Source: Xanthobacteraceae bacterium (GTDB lineage: Bacteria; Pseudomonadota; Alphaproteobacteria; Rhizobiales; Xanthobacteraceae). Taken from it: DNA of 62,446 nucleotides. Shown here piece after piece: positions 10,253-18,882 of the stretch. The stretch spans positions 1 through 62,446 of the forward strand of contig JASHOR010000021.1 in assembly GCA_030041005.1 (NCBI GenBank), in the 5' to 3' direction. The translations under genes and the position numbers were made by a program. Under the pieces are notes generated by a model, which saw only the letters and a program-made list of their open reading frames with translations, was not told where the DNA came from and made no database searches. Every line of letters begins with the position of its first letter. The stretch's first letter is position 1.

Positions 10253-10269
10253 TTGTCGAGTCGCGACAA
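10253..10269. promoter_or_regulatory. short near-palindrome upstream of the ABC operon
   Basis: The sequence TTGTCGAGTCGCGACAA is almost self-complementary and lies 59 bases upstream of the first gene of the ABC operon. It could be an operator for a dimeric repressor. Nothing else in the 358-base gap between 10195 and 10552 was recognised. Confidence 0.3.
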
Positions 10270-10552
10270 CGGTCAGGATGTCGCGCCGGCGATCAAGGAT
10301 GTCCTGCGACATACGACGGTCGAGATATCCCGCGGCGTCAACAGAGTGCTGGTCGGCGAGGATGCCCGCCGCGTCCCTCATACGGACCAGCCGTGCCGCA
10401 GGCTGGAAGAAGTGACGAAAATGGAAGTGCGGACTTCGCGGCGCCGCTATCGTCAATCGGCGTGGGGTTTGGACGCCGATCGACAGGGCTGAATTATCGA
10501 GAATCCAGAGATTGGAGGGTCGAAATTCGACGCCTGTTCACAGACATGCAAA

Positions 10553-10628
10553 TGGTGCCGCGGAAGGGATTCGAACCCCCGACCCACGCATTACGAATGC
10601 GTTGCTCTACCGGCTGAGCTACCGCGGC
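10553..10628 (-). tRNA. tRNA-Thr (anticodon CGT)
   Basis: A complete 76-nt cloverleaf with the CCA end encoded. The acceptor stem GCCGCGG pairs with CCGCGGC, the D arm reads GCTCAGCCGGTAGAGC, the anticodon stem ACGCA/TGCGT encloses the loop TTCGTAA, and the T arm carries GGTTCGAATCC. Anticodon CGT reads the ACG threonine codon. It stands alone between the ABC operon and the CoA ligase gene. Confidence 0.97.
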
Positions 10629-10807
10629 ACCGGTCGGTGTGCAGGCAATGCGTCCAAGTAATACCCGGCGGCTATTAAGGCAAGTGGCGTTGCAATCGGC
10701 GGCGCCGCCGACGGCTGCATGGCGGACCGGGATTCGCGGCGAGACCAGGTTCATGCCGATCACGGACCGCGCGGCGCATCGATCGCGGATCGACGCTGCA
10801 GCGCTTC

Positions 10808-10839
10808 GCTGGGCTTGGCTGGGCTTGGCTTGGCTTGGC
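10808..10839. repeat. short tandem repeat of GGGCTTGGCT-like units
   Basis: A 10-base unit (GGGCTTGGCT) is followed by an exact second copy and then shorter TTGGC steps. It lies in the gap between the tRNA and the end of the CoA ligase gene and is a possible slippage site. Confidence 0.6.
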
Positions 10840-10868
10840 GCGCCGGACCATATCTGCACACCGAGGCG

Positions 10869-12464
10869 CTACTTCGTCTCCGCCTCCGCTCTCAGCTTGA
10901 ACCGCTGGATCTTGCCCGTTGCCGTCTTCGGCAGTTCGGCACGGAATTCGACCCAGCGCGGATATTTGTAGGGAGCAAGCTTTTGCCGGCAGTGCTGCTG
11001 CAGTTCCAGCGCCAATCCGTCATTCGCCCTTTCCGGCGATTTGAGCACCACGAACGCTTTCGGCTTGATCAGCTTGGCCTCGTCCGGCCACGCCACCACT
11101 GCAGCCTCGAGCACCTCGGGGTGGCTCTGCAGCGCGCCTTCGACCTCGAACGGCGAGACGTACATGCCCGAGACCTTCAACATGTCGTCGCGGCGCCCGC
11201 AATAAGCGAAATATCCTTCCTCATCCTCGATGTATTTGTCGCCGGAGCGCGTCCACTCGCCGAGAAACGTCGTGCGCGATTGCTCGCGATTGTTCCAGTA
11301 CATGACCGCGCTGGTCGGACCGCGCACCTGCAGCTCGCCCATCTCACCGCGCGACGTGATCACAACACCGTCGTCGTCGACCAGACGAATGTCATAGCCG
11401 GGCACCGGCTTCCCTGTGGTGCCGTATTTGACCTCGCCGGTGCGGTTGGAAAGGAAGATGTGCAACATCTCGGTCGAGCCGATACCGTCGAGGATATCGG
11501 TGCCGTAGCGTTCGCTCCAGCGCCGCCCAACGTCCGGTGGCAGCGCTTCGCCGGCCGAGATACAGCGCCGCAGTCTCAGCGCGGCGCGCTGCGGAGCAGA
11601 CGGGCTCGCCAGGAATGCGGCATAGAATGTCGGCACGGCGTAGAACACCGAGACCTCATGCTTCTGCAGAAGATCGGCCACGACGTCCGGGGTCGGCCGA
11701 GACGACAGCAGAACGGTGGTCGCGCCGGCCGACATCGAAAAGGTAAGCGCATTGCCCAAACCGTAAGCGAAGAACAGCTTGGCCACCGAATAGCAAACAT
11801 CGCTCTCGGTGATGCCGAGAATCTGTTGCGCATAGAGATCGTCGGTCAGCTTGAGATCGGCATGCGTATGCACGGCGCCCTTGGGTCGGCCGGTCGAGCC
11901 CGACGTGTAGAGCCAGAAACACATATCGTCGCGCGTGGTCGGCGCGGTGGCGAATTCGACCTTCGCGCCGACCAGCACATCGTCGAAGCGCAGGTGACCA
12001 TGGGCATTGGCCCCCGAAACGACCACGTGAGCGAGATGCCTGGAAGCGCCGACCGCGCCAGCGAACCTGGGATAAAGATCCTCGGACACGACCAGGAGCC
12101 GCGCCCGGCTGTCGTCAAGCATGAACCGATAGTCGGATTCGGTCAGCAGCGTGTTGACCGGCACGGCGACCGCTCCCGCCTTGATGGCGCCGAGAAAAGC
12201 CGTGGGCCAATCAATGGTATCGGAGAGGCAGATAAGAATGCGCTCCTCGGGATGAATGCCGAGGTCATGCAACGCGTGGGCAAACCGCGCGACGCGTTCG
12301 GCGAGATCGCCGTAGCTATAGCTGCCGCGATGGTCGATGTAGGCGATCTTGCCCGCCCGGCCGGCATCAAGATTGCGCTTGAGGATGTCGGCCGCGAAAT
12401 TGTAGTCACGCGGGATTGAGTCAATGGATTTGCCGGGCGCCAGGTTCGGCGGAGCGACGTTCAT
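10869..12464 (-). CDS. benzoate-CoA ligase family AMP-forming acyl-CoA synthetase
   Basis: A 531-residue adenylate-forming enzyme that should activate a carboxylic acid with ATP to the CoA thioester. The A3 motif YTSGSTGRPKGAVHTH, the A5 region DGIGSTEMLHIF, A7 WTRSGDKY and the C-terminal lysine motif PKTATGKIQRF are all present. Overall spacing and motifs such as YNFAADILKRNLDAGRAGK resemble benzoate and hydroxybenzoate CoA ligases rather than acetyl- or long-chain ligases. ATG 12464 has a clear ribosome-binding site (GGGAGG) eight bases upstream. It is divergent from the MetE-like/GST pair. The true acid is unknown. Confidence 0.85.
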   Translation of the reverse strand: MNVAPPNLAPGKSIDSIPRDYNFAADILKRNLDAGRAGKIAYIDHRGSYSYGDLAERVARFAHALHDLGIHPEERILICLSDTIDWPTAFLGAIKAGAVAVPVNTLLTESDYRFMLDDSRARLLVVSEDLYPRFAGAVGASRHLAHVVVSGANAHGHLRFDDVLVGAKVEFATAPTTRDDMCFWLYTSGSTGRPKGAVHTHADLKLTDDLYAQQILGITESDVCYSVAKLFFAYGLGNALTFSMSAGATTVLLSSRPTPDVVADLLQKHEVSVFYAVPTFYAAFLASPSAPQRAALRLRRCISAGEALPPDVGRRWSERYGTDILDGIGSTEMLHIFLSNRTGEVKYGTTGKPVPGYDIRLVDDDGVVITSRGEMGELQVRGPTSAVMYWNNREQSRTTFLGEWTRSGDKYIEDEEGYFAYCGRRDDMLKVSGMYVSPFEVEGALQSHPEVLEAAVVAWPDEAKLIKPKAFVVLKSPERANDGLALELQQHCRQKLAPYKYPRWVEFRAELPKTATGKIQRFKLRAEAETK

Positions 12465-12537
12465 TGTATTTCCTCCCGGAGCAATTATGCGCGAATCCCA
12501 TCTCCCTACAAGCGAAGCGAAGTGGCGGGGAGGCATA

Positions 12538-12591
12538 GGCGTCCTTCGGACGCCGTCCTTTGGAGCAAAAACGCCGATGCGAAGCATCGGC
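12538..12591. repeat. two stem-loops in a divergent intergenic region
   Basis: Two tight hairpins sit 19 bases apart: GGCGTCC-TTC-GGACGCC (12538-12554) and GCCGATGC-GAA-GCATCGGC (12573-12591). They lie between the divergent CoA ligase and MetE-like genes. They look like a copy of a dispersed intergenic palindromic repeat rather than terminators, because both genes are transcribed away from them and no T-tract follows. Confidence 0.6.
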
Positions 12592-12751
12592 TATGGCATA
12601 AAGCGCGTCGGGGCGGGAAGCTCTGCTGCCCATCCCCCCACCCCCGATCCCCCGATCCCTCCCACCCACCGCAAGCGTTCGCGGCTCGCCACCTTGCATC
12701 GCTTCGCCCGATGTGGTGAGGCAACACTGCAATCCTCGCCTGGGGTTCGTC

Positions 12752-13924
12752 ATGATCTGCAGCCGCGACCGCATCGTCACCACCCACGTCGGCAGCCTGC
12801 CGCGCAATGAGACGCTGAGTGAGCTTTTGATTGAGCAGGAGGAGGGCAAGGTCGACGACCCGAAGGTGCTCGCCGCTGAGATGGACAAGGCGGTCCGGCA
12901 CGTCGTCGAACAGCAGGTCGAAGCTGGGATCGATATCGGCAATGACGGCGAGCAACGGCGGATCGGATTCCAGACCTACGTGCCGCAGCGCATGTCGGGA
13001 TTCGCTGGCGTCTCCAAGCGCCGCCGCGGGCGCGAGTTCGAGGAGTTTCCGGCGCTTACAAGTTACCTGATGCGGCGTTTTCCCAATCCGCCCAAGAGCC
13101 AGCACGGCGCGCCCGAGGCGCAGGCCGACATCAAATATCGCGATCTCACCCAGATCGCGGAGGAAACCGAGGGCTTCAACCGTGTTGCCGACGAACTGCA
13201 GGCGTTTTCCGAGCGGTTCATGACGGCCGCGTCGCCCGGCATCATTTCCACGACGATGTTGAACGCCTATTACCCGTCGCACGATGCTTATCTCGACGCC
13301 ATAGCGCGCGAGATGAGCAACGAATATCGGGCAATCAACAAGGCTGGGCTCATTCTGCAGATCGATGCCCCTGATCTCGCCATGGACCGCACCATGATGT
13401 ACCGCGACCTGTCAGACGCCGAGTTCGTCAAGCGCTGCGAACGCCATGTGGCCGCCATCAACAAGGGCATCGAGGGCATTCCGCGCGACCGCGTGCGGCT
13501 GCATGTGTGTTACGGGAATTGGGAAGGGCCGCACATCTACGATATCGCGCTGGAGAAAATCCTTCCTGCCCTTTACCAGGCGAAAGTAGGCGCGCTGTCG
13601 ATCGAGTTTTCCAATCCGCGCCACGCCCACGAATTTTCCGCGCTCAAGCGCGTGCCGTTTTCGAAAGACATGATTCTCATTCCCGGCGTGGTGGAAACCA
13701 CCAGCAATTTCGTCGAGCATCCGGAAGTGGTCGCGCGGCGCATCGAGGAAGCGGTGACGGCGGTCGGCGACCGAGAGCGCGTCATCGCCTCGACCGATTG
13801 CGGCTTCGGCACCTTCACCCGGCGCGAATGGGTGATCGAACCAGTGGTGTGGCTTAAGCTTGCGGCCGTTCGCCAAGGCGCCGACATCGCCTCGGCGCGG
13901 CTGTGGGGGAGGAATGCCGCATGA
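12752..13924 (+). CDS. MetE-like cobalamin-independent zinc methyltransferase
   Basis: A 390-residue protein related to the C-terminal half of cobalamin-independent methionine synthase. These are zinc enzymes that move alkyl groups to thiols, and this size class often has no proven substrate. It begins with the family's TTHVGSLPR motif. It keeps the zinc pair HxC in LHVCYGNWEG (about residue 250) and the distal cysteine in STDCGFGTF (about 349), so it should bind zinc. The stop codon overlaps the start of the following GST (ATGA), implying co-translation. An alternative start lies at 12713. Confidence 0.82.
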   Translation: MICSRDRIVTTHVGSLPRNETLSELLIEQEEGKVDDPKVLAAEMDKAVRHVVEQQVEAGIDIGNDGEQRRIGFQTYVPQRMSGFAGVSKRRRGREFEEFPALTSYLMRRFPNPPKSQHGAPEAQADIKYRDLTQIAEETEGFNRVADELQAFSERFMTAASPGIISTTMLNAYYPSHDAYLDAIAREMSNEYRAINKAGLILQIDAPDLAMDRTMMYRDLSDAEFVKRCERHVAAINKGIEGIPRDRVRLHVCYGNWEGPHIYDIALEKILPALYQAKVGALSIEFSNPRHAHEFSALKRVPFSKDMILIPGVVETTSNFVEHPEVVARRIEEAVTAVGDRERVIASTDCGFGTFTRREWVIEPVVWLKLAAVRQGADIASARLWGRNAA

Positions 13925-14742
13925 GCGAGCTGGTCCTGTACGATTTTGGCAACTCTGTCTGTTGTCAAAAGGTGCGCATCACGCTCTGCGCCAAAGGTCT
14001 TGAGTGGAGAGCGATCCCAGTCAATCTGTTTACGGCCGAGCAATACGATCCGAAATATCTCAAGCTCAATCCCAAGGGCGTGGTACCGACGCTCGTTCAC
14101 GATGGTAAGCCAGTAATCGAATCGACGCTGATTTGCGAATATATCGACCAGACATTTCCGCAGCCGCCGAAACTCATTCCATCCGATCCATGGCAGCAAA
14201 GCAAAATGCGGCTATGGAGCAAATTCGTCGACGAAGGCCTGTTCGACGGCGCCACCGAACTCAGCTTCTCGGCCATGTTCCGCGAGCGCATGAGAACCAT
14301 GCCCGAGGAAATTCGGCGGAAACGTTTTCGCAATGTTGGCGATCCGCGCCGCACCGACCGTTTCAAGTCGACCTACGAGCTCGGCGTGGAGTCGCCGTTC
14401 GTCGTCCACGCCGTTGCCGCCTACGAACGTGCGTTCAAGCACCTTGAGGAGGCTCTGGGCGAGAGCGGCGGGCCGTGGATTCTCGGCACCGATCCGTCGC
14501 TTGCCGATATCAATCTGATGCCGTTCGCGGCGCGGCTCGACTATCTCGGCTTGCTTGATCTATGGACCGGCAGCCGCCCGAACGTGCAAAGGTGGTGGGC
14601 GCAAGCTCAGGCGTGGCCGAGCTTCAAGACAGGACTCTACGACCTCATCACTGAGCACGAGTTATGCGAAATGCGCACACACGGCCCAAAAATCCGCGAC
14701 GGCATCTCCACGCATCTCGCCGCGCTGCGTAGCGCGAACTAG
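13921..14742 (+). CDS. glutathione S-transferase, LigF (beta-etherase)-like
   Basis: A 273-residue GST with an N-terminal thioredoxin-fold domain (LYDFGNSVCCQKVRITL, then the cis-proline motif GVVPTLVHDGKPVIESTLIC, the glutathione-gamma-Glu site ES) and a helical C-terminal domain. The stretches ESTLICEYIDQTFP and SDPWQQSKMRLWSKFVDE resemble LigF, the Sphingobium glutathione-dependent beta-aryl etherase, from memory of that sequence. This suggests, but does not prove, cleavage of an ether or thioether of an aromatic substrate. It is translationally coupled to the MetE-like gene, so the two proteins probably act together. Confidence 0.8.
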   Translation: MSELVLYDFGNSVCCQKVRITLCAKGLEWRAIPVNLFTAEQYDPKYLKLNPKGVVPTLVHDGKPVIESTLICEYIDQTFPQPPKLIPSDPWQQSKMRLWSKFVDEGLFDGATELSFSAMFRERMRTMPEEIRRKRFRNVGDPRRTDRFKSTYELGVESPFVVHAVAAYERAFKHLEEALGESGGPWILGTDPSLADINLMPFAARLDYLGLLDLWTGSRPNVQRWWAQAQAWPSFKTGLYDLITEHELCEMRTHGPKIRDGISTHLAALRSAN

Positions 14743-14782
14743 ACCATACGCCCCGCCCACCAGCCAGCACAGGACCAAAACC

Positions 14783-15415
14783 GTGATCGACCTTTACACC
14801 TGGACGACGCCGAACGGCCGCAAGGCTTCCATTGCGCTTGAGGAACTCGGCCTGCCCTATACGGTGCATCCCGTCGACATCTCAAAAGACGAGCAGTTCA
14901 AGCCGGAGTTTTTGAAGATCAGCCCCAACAACCGCATCCCCGCGATCGTCGATCGCGACAACGGCATGAGTTTGATGGAATCGGGCGCCATCCTCATCTA
15001 TCTCGCCGACAAGACCGGCAAGCTGTTGCCGAAATCGGGCGAGGCGCGCTACCGCACCATCGAATGGCTGATGTGGCAGATGGGCGGGCCGGGACCGATG
15101 TTCGGCCAGGTGCATCACTTCGTGAAATACAACAAGGGCAAGGCGCCGTACGCCGAGGAGCGCTACCTGAAAGAGACGCATCGCCTCTATGGGGTGCTCG
15201 ACCGGCGGCTCGCCAACCATGAATACGTTGCCGACAATTACTCGATCGCCGACATCGCCATCTGGCCGTGGGTGTCGCGCTACGAATGGCAGACGATCGA
15301 TCTCAACCAATATCCCAATGTGAAGCGCTGGTATGTGGCGATCGCCAAGCGCCCGGCAACACAAAAGGGCTATAAGGTACCGAAGGACGTTGGCGACGTG
15401 CCGATCCCGCAATAG
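14783..15415 (+). CDS. glutathione S-transferase, YghU/YfcG (Nu-class) type
   Basis: A 210-residue GST starting at GTG 14783. The open frame runs further upstream, but the thioredoxin fold begins here with IDLYTWTTPNGRK, where the TTPN turn is the usual mark of the YfcG/YghU group with disulfide-bond reductase activity. Further signs are NNRIPAIVDRDNG (cis-Pro), MESGAILIYLA, and the C-terminal YSIADIAIWPWV. It follows the LigF-like GST by 40 bases and probably shares its transcript. Confidence 0.88.
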   Translation: MIDLYTWTTPNGRKASIALEELGLPYTVHPVDISKDEQFKPEFLKISPNNRIPAIVDRDNGMSLMESGAILIYLADKTGKLLPKSGEARYRTIEWLMWQMGGPGPMFGQVHHFVKYNKGKAPYAEERYLKETHRLYGVLDRRLANHEYVADNYSIADIAIWPWVSRYEWQTIDLNQYPNVKRWYVAIAKRPATQKGYKVPKDVGDVPIPQ

Positions 15416-15477
15416 CAGTTTGGAACCGTCGTCCCGAGGCGCTCACGCGATGACGGAACATAAGAAAGGAGCTCGCC

Positions 15478-16782
15478 ATGGACGAGATCAACCGAGAACC
15501 GACGACGATCCGCGCCGAGGATATCAACCCGCGCTACAATTGGGGCCGGGCGCTGCCGGCCCTCGGCACCATGGGGGTCGATTTCGAGGAGCGGGTCGAT
15601 TACCGGCGGCTGCATCGCTACCGGCTCGGCCGCGTGCGCGAGGCTTTGGAGAAATCGGAACTCGGTGCGCTCCTTGTCTTTGACGTCAACAACATCCGCT
15701 ACGTCACCTCGACCAAAATCGGCGAATGGGAGCGCGATAAGCTCTGCCGCTGGGCATTGCTCACCCGCGACAGCCCGGATCCGATCCTATGGGACTTCGG
15801 CTCCGCGGCCGTGCACCACAAGCTCTATACGCCCTGGCTCAAGCCGGAGAACTGCAAGGCAGGCCTGATCGGGCTGCGCGGCACCGTCAATCCGGCGTTC
15901 GGCCTGATGGAGCGCCACGCCAAGGAGATTTTCTCGCTGATCAAGGACGCCGGCTGCGAGAAAATGCCGGTCGGAGTCGACATCATCGAGCCGCCGATGA
16001 TGTTCGAGCTGCAGAAAGCCGGCCTGAAAATCGAGGATGGCCAGCAGGTCATGCTCGAGGCGCGCGAAGTGAAGAATATCGACGAGATCGCGCTCTTGAA
16101 CCGCGCCGCCGCGATGGTCGACGGCGCCTATCATATGATCAACGAGGAGCTGAAACCCGGAGTGCGCGAGAACGACATCGTCGCCAAGGTCAACGAGTTC
16201 CTGTATCGCCACGGTTCCGACGACGTCGAAGCGGTCAACGCCATCTCCGGCGAGCGCTGCAATCCGCACCCGCACAATTTCACCGACCGCATGCTGCGTC
16301 CCGGCGACCAGGCGTTCTTCGACATCTTGCAGGCGTTCATGGGCTACCGCACCTGCTACTATCGCACCTTCAACGTCGGGCGCGCCACGCCGGTGCAGCA
16401 CGACGCCTACAAGACCTGCCGCGAATGGCTCGATCGCGCCATCGATCTGATCAAGCCGGGCGTCACCACCGACAAGGTTTGCAGCGTATGGCCGAAGGCG
16501 CAGGACTTCGGCTTCCCCGACGAGATGGCGGCGTTCGGCCTGCAATTCGGCCACGGCCTTGGGCTTGCCCTGCACGAGCGGCCGATCATCTCGCGGGTGG
16601 TGTCGCTGTCGCACCCCACCGAGATCAAGGAAGGCATGGTGTTTGCGCTGGAGACTTACTGCCCGGCCAAGGACGGCTATTCGGCCGCGCGCATCGAGGA
16701 GGAGGTTGTCGTCACCGACAAGGGGCACCGCATCATCACCCTATTCCCGGCCGAGGAATTGCCAATCGCCAACAAGTACTGA
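15478..16782 (+). CDS. M24 (pita-bread) metallopeptidase-family protein, DddP-like
   Basis: A 434-residue protein with a creatinase/prolidase N-terminal domain (RYRLGRVREALEKSELGALL, then FDVNNIRYVTS) and an M24 catalytic domain from about residue 200. Layout resembles the DMSP lyase DddP and Xaa-Pro peptidases. Metal-site residues: Asp282 (FFDILQ), His359 (FGHGLGL), Glu392 (ALETYC) and Glu407 (RIEEEV) are present, but the second aspartate of the usual pair, eleven residues after Asp282, is Cys293. The enzyme may therefore bind one metal or none, as creatinase does. ATG 15478 has AAGGAG nearby. It follows the two GST genes. Confidence 0.8.
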   Translation: MDEINREPTTIRAEDINPRYNWGRALPALGTMGVDFEERVDYRRLHRYRLGRVREALEKSELGALLVFDVNNIRYVTSTKIGEWERDKLCRWALLTRDSPDPILWDFGSAAVHHKLYTPWLKPENCKAGLIGLRGTVNPAFGLMERHAKEIFSLIKDAGCEKMPVGVDIIEPPMMFELQKAGLKIEDGQQVMLEAREVKNIDEIALLNRAAAMVDGAYHMINEELKPGVRENDIVAKVNEFLYRHGSDDVEAVNAISGERCNPHPHNFTDRMLRPGDQAFFDILQAFMGYRTCYYRTFNVGRATPVQHDAYKTCREWLDRAIDLIKPGVTTDKVCSVWPKAQDFGFPDEMAAFGLQFGHGLGLALHERPIISRVVSLSHPTEIKEGMVFALETYCPAKDGYSAARIEEEVVVTDKGHRIITLFPAEELPIANKY

Positions 16783-16797
16783 CCGTTGCGAAACCCG

Positions 16798-17310
16798 ATG
16801 TGGCGGCCAAGCACACAACCGATCAAGGCGGTGGTTTTCCTCAGCCGGTGGCTGGTCGCACCGCTGCTGATCGGCCTTGCGTGCTGTCTTCTCCTCATCA
16901 TCTACCGCTTTTTCGCCGACCTGTTTGTGCTGTTCGCTGACGTTGCGAGCATGTCCTGGCACGACCTGGTTGTCGGCGTGCTCAATCTCGTCGATCTTGC
17001 GTTGACTGCGAATCTGGTCGTCATCGTTATTTTCTCCACGTTCGAGAATTATATTCAAAAAATCGATCCTGATGAGCATCGCGACTGGCCGGCGGGCCTG
17101 ATGGAGATCGACTTTGCCGTTCTCAAACAGAGGCTTCTCGGCTCGATCGCCGGCATTGCCGCTGTCGACGCGCTGGCCTGGTATCTCGATCTTGAGACGT
17201 ATACCGACACTTCAAAGCTCGGCTGGGCGCTGGCATTCCCGCTGATGTTCGTGGTCGCCATGGTGATGGTCGCCATCGCCGATTGGCTGGGGCGTCCCTC
17301 GGGCAAATGA
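16798..17310 (+). CDS. YqhA/UPF0114 family membrane protein
   Basis: A 170-residue protein (174 if TTG 16786 is used) with four hydrophobic segments, about residues 12-37, 50-75, 100-120 and 145-165. Features such as FLSRWLVAPLLIGL near the N-terminus and VDLALTANLVVIVIFSTFENYIQK in mid-protein are those of the UPF0114/YqhA family of unknown function. It starts just after the M24 gene and is followed closely by the MmgE/PrpD gene. Confidence 0.85.
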   Translation: MWRPSTQPIKAVVFLSRWLVAPLLIGLACCLLLIIYRFFADLFVLFADVASMSWHDLVVGVLNLVDLALTANLVVIVIFSTFENYIQKIDPDEHRDWPAGLMEIDFAVLKQRLLGSIAGIAAVDALAWYLDLETYTDTSKLGWALAFPLMFVVAMVMVAIADWLGRPSGK

Positions 17311-17356
17311 TAAAACCGCTGGGCGGCGAAGCCGTCGGCTCGCGGCGCAAAGACAA

Positions 17357-18733
17357 ATGGCATCATACGAACTCCCGGAAACGGCCGTCGCTGAAGTCCT
17401 GGCGCAGAAAATTTGCGCGCTCGAGCCCGCGCGCTTACCGGATGCAGTGCGGCGCAAGTGCCGGGATCTGCTGCTCGACGTCGTCGGCCTGGCGCTGACC
17501 GCGCGCAACGAAGACTATGTCAAAATCACGCTCGCGGCCTGCGAGGATGCCGGCCCCTGCACGGCCATCGGACACGCCCGCACGCTGACGGCGCCCGATG
17601 CGGCGCTGGTCAACGGCACAGCGGTCCACGGCGAGGATTTCGACGACACATTCGAAGGCGGACCGGTGCATGCCGGCGCGGTGATCGTGCCGGCGGTGCT
17701 GGCCATGTGCGAGCGGCACAAGCTCGACGGCCGGGCCGCGCTGCTCGGCATTGCCGTCGGCGTCGAAACGATGTGCCGGCTTTCCACCATAGCGCCCACC
17801 CTGACCCACAAAGCCGGATTTCATCCGACTGCCGTATTCGGCGCCCTGGGCGCGTCGGCCGGAGTCGGCGCCGCGTTGGGCCTGGCGCCGCGCCAACTGG
17901 TCGACGCGCTCGGCACTGCCGCCTCGATGGCGTCCGGCATTATCGAATATTTGGCCGAGGGCGCGGGGACCAAACGCCTGCACGCCGGCTGGGCGGCCCA
18001 ATCGGGCCTCAAGGCGGCCCTACTCGGCCGCGCCGGATTTTCCGGCCCGCGCACGGTGTTGGAAGGCGCGCATGGTTTCTTTTACGCCTTCGCGCGCACG
18101 ACCCAGGGCGATTATGACGCGCTCACCGGCGACTTCGGCAGTCGCTGGGTAACCGAGACCCTGGCCTTCAAGCCCTATCCGTGCGGAACGATGACCCATC
18201 CCTATATCGACTGCGCGCGGCGGCTGGCCGCGCGCGGCATCAAGGCGGACGATATCGCCGAGATGGTCTGCGAGGTCGGCGAAGGCACGGTGCACCGGTT
18301 GTGGGAGCCGCTCGCCGCCAAACAGCATCCGGCGAACGGTTACGCCGGGAAATTCTCCACGCCTTACTGCATCGCCGCGGGTTACGTGCGCGGCAATGTC
18401 GGCTTAAGCGACTTCACGGATGCGGCGGTGCGCGATCCGAAAGTCGTCGCGCTCGCCGGCAAGGTGCGTTATCGGATCGACCCGCAGAATCCCTATCCGA
18501 AGAATTTTACCGGCCACATTCGCGCTACGCTGCGAGACGGCTCGATCGTGGAAGAGCGTCAGCCCTACATGCGTGGCGGCGCGCAAGAGCCGCTGTCGCG
18601 CGCCGATATTGAGCAGAAATTCTTGCTCAACGCCCGGCACGGCGGCTGGAGCGACGCGCGGGCAGCCGCGGTGCTGACGACACTGGGCGCGACGTTCGAT
18701 GGACCGGTAGCGCTTGTGGCGCTGCGCGGCTGA
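17357..18733 (+). CDS. MmgE/PrpD family protein
   Basis: A 458-residue protein of the MmgE/PrpD fold (2-methylcitrate dehydratase, cis-aconitate decarboxylase and relatives). Landmarks are LVNGTAVHGEDFDDTFEG (about 85-102), HAGAVIVPAVLA, the glycine/alanine helix GALGASAGVGAALGL, and FKPYPCGTMTHPYID (about 272-286). Many family members act on small carboxylic acids in catabolic clusters, which fits its neighbours, but residues alone do not tell the reaction. Confidence 0.87.
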   Translation: MASYELPETAVAEVLAQKICALEPARLPDAVRRKCRDLLLDVVGLALTARNEDYVKITLAACEDAGPCTAIGHARTLTAPDAALVNGTAVHGEDFDDTFEGGPVHAGAVIVPAVLAMCERHKLDGRAALLGIAVGVETMCRLSTIAPTLTHKAGFHPTAVFGALGASAGVGAALGLAPRQLVDALGTAASMASGIIEYLAEGAGTKRLHAGWAAQSGLKAALLGRAGFSGPRTVLEGAHGFFYAFARTTQGDYDALTGDFGSRWVTETLAFKPYPCGTMTHPYIDCARRLAARGIKADDIAEMVCEVGEGTVHRLWEPLAAKQHPANGYAGKFSTPYCIAAGYVRGNVGLSDFTDAAVRDPKVVALAGKVRYRIDPQNPYPKNFTGHIRATLRDGSIVEERQPYMRGGAQEPLSRADIEQKFLLNARHGGWSDARAAAVLTTLGATFDGPVALVALRG

Positions 18734-18753
18734 GCGCGCGTGCGCCTCTCCGC

Positions 18754-18866
18754 TCGTCATTGCCGGGCCTGACCCGGCAATCCATGCTGACGAGAGGTAA
18801 TCGAGGCAATCCCGCAAGGGTGCCGTCATTCAGCATGGATATGCGGGTCAAGCCCGCGTATGACGA
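18754..18866. repeat. palindromic intergenic repeat
   Basis: Left arm TCGTCATTGCCGGGCC... ends in ATCCATGCTGA, and the right arm begins TCAGCATGGAT and ends TGACGA, so the outer and inner parts are inverted copies. Each arm folds on itself as well (CCGGGcctgaCCCGG and GCGGGtcaaGCCCGC). This is the layout of the dispersed palindromic repeats common in Bradyrhizobium-type genomes. It lies between the MmgE/PrpD and dehydrogenase genes and probably attenuates or ends transcription. Confidence 0.8.
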
Positions 18867-18882
18867 ACGCGGAGAAAACACG

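Noticed and set aside
10719-12419. 566-residue open frame opposite the CoA ligase gene
   Set aside because: Antisense shadow; the ligase has all adenylation motifs and a proper ribosome-binding site.
15478-16782. DMSP lyase DddP
   Set aside because: The layout is similar, but the metal-site Asp is replaced by Cys293 and there is no DMSP-related gene nearby, so no specific reaction is assigned.
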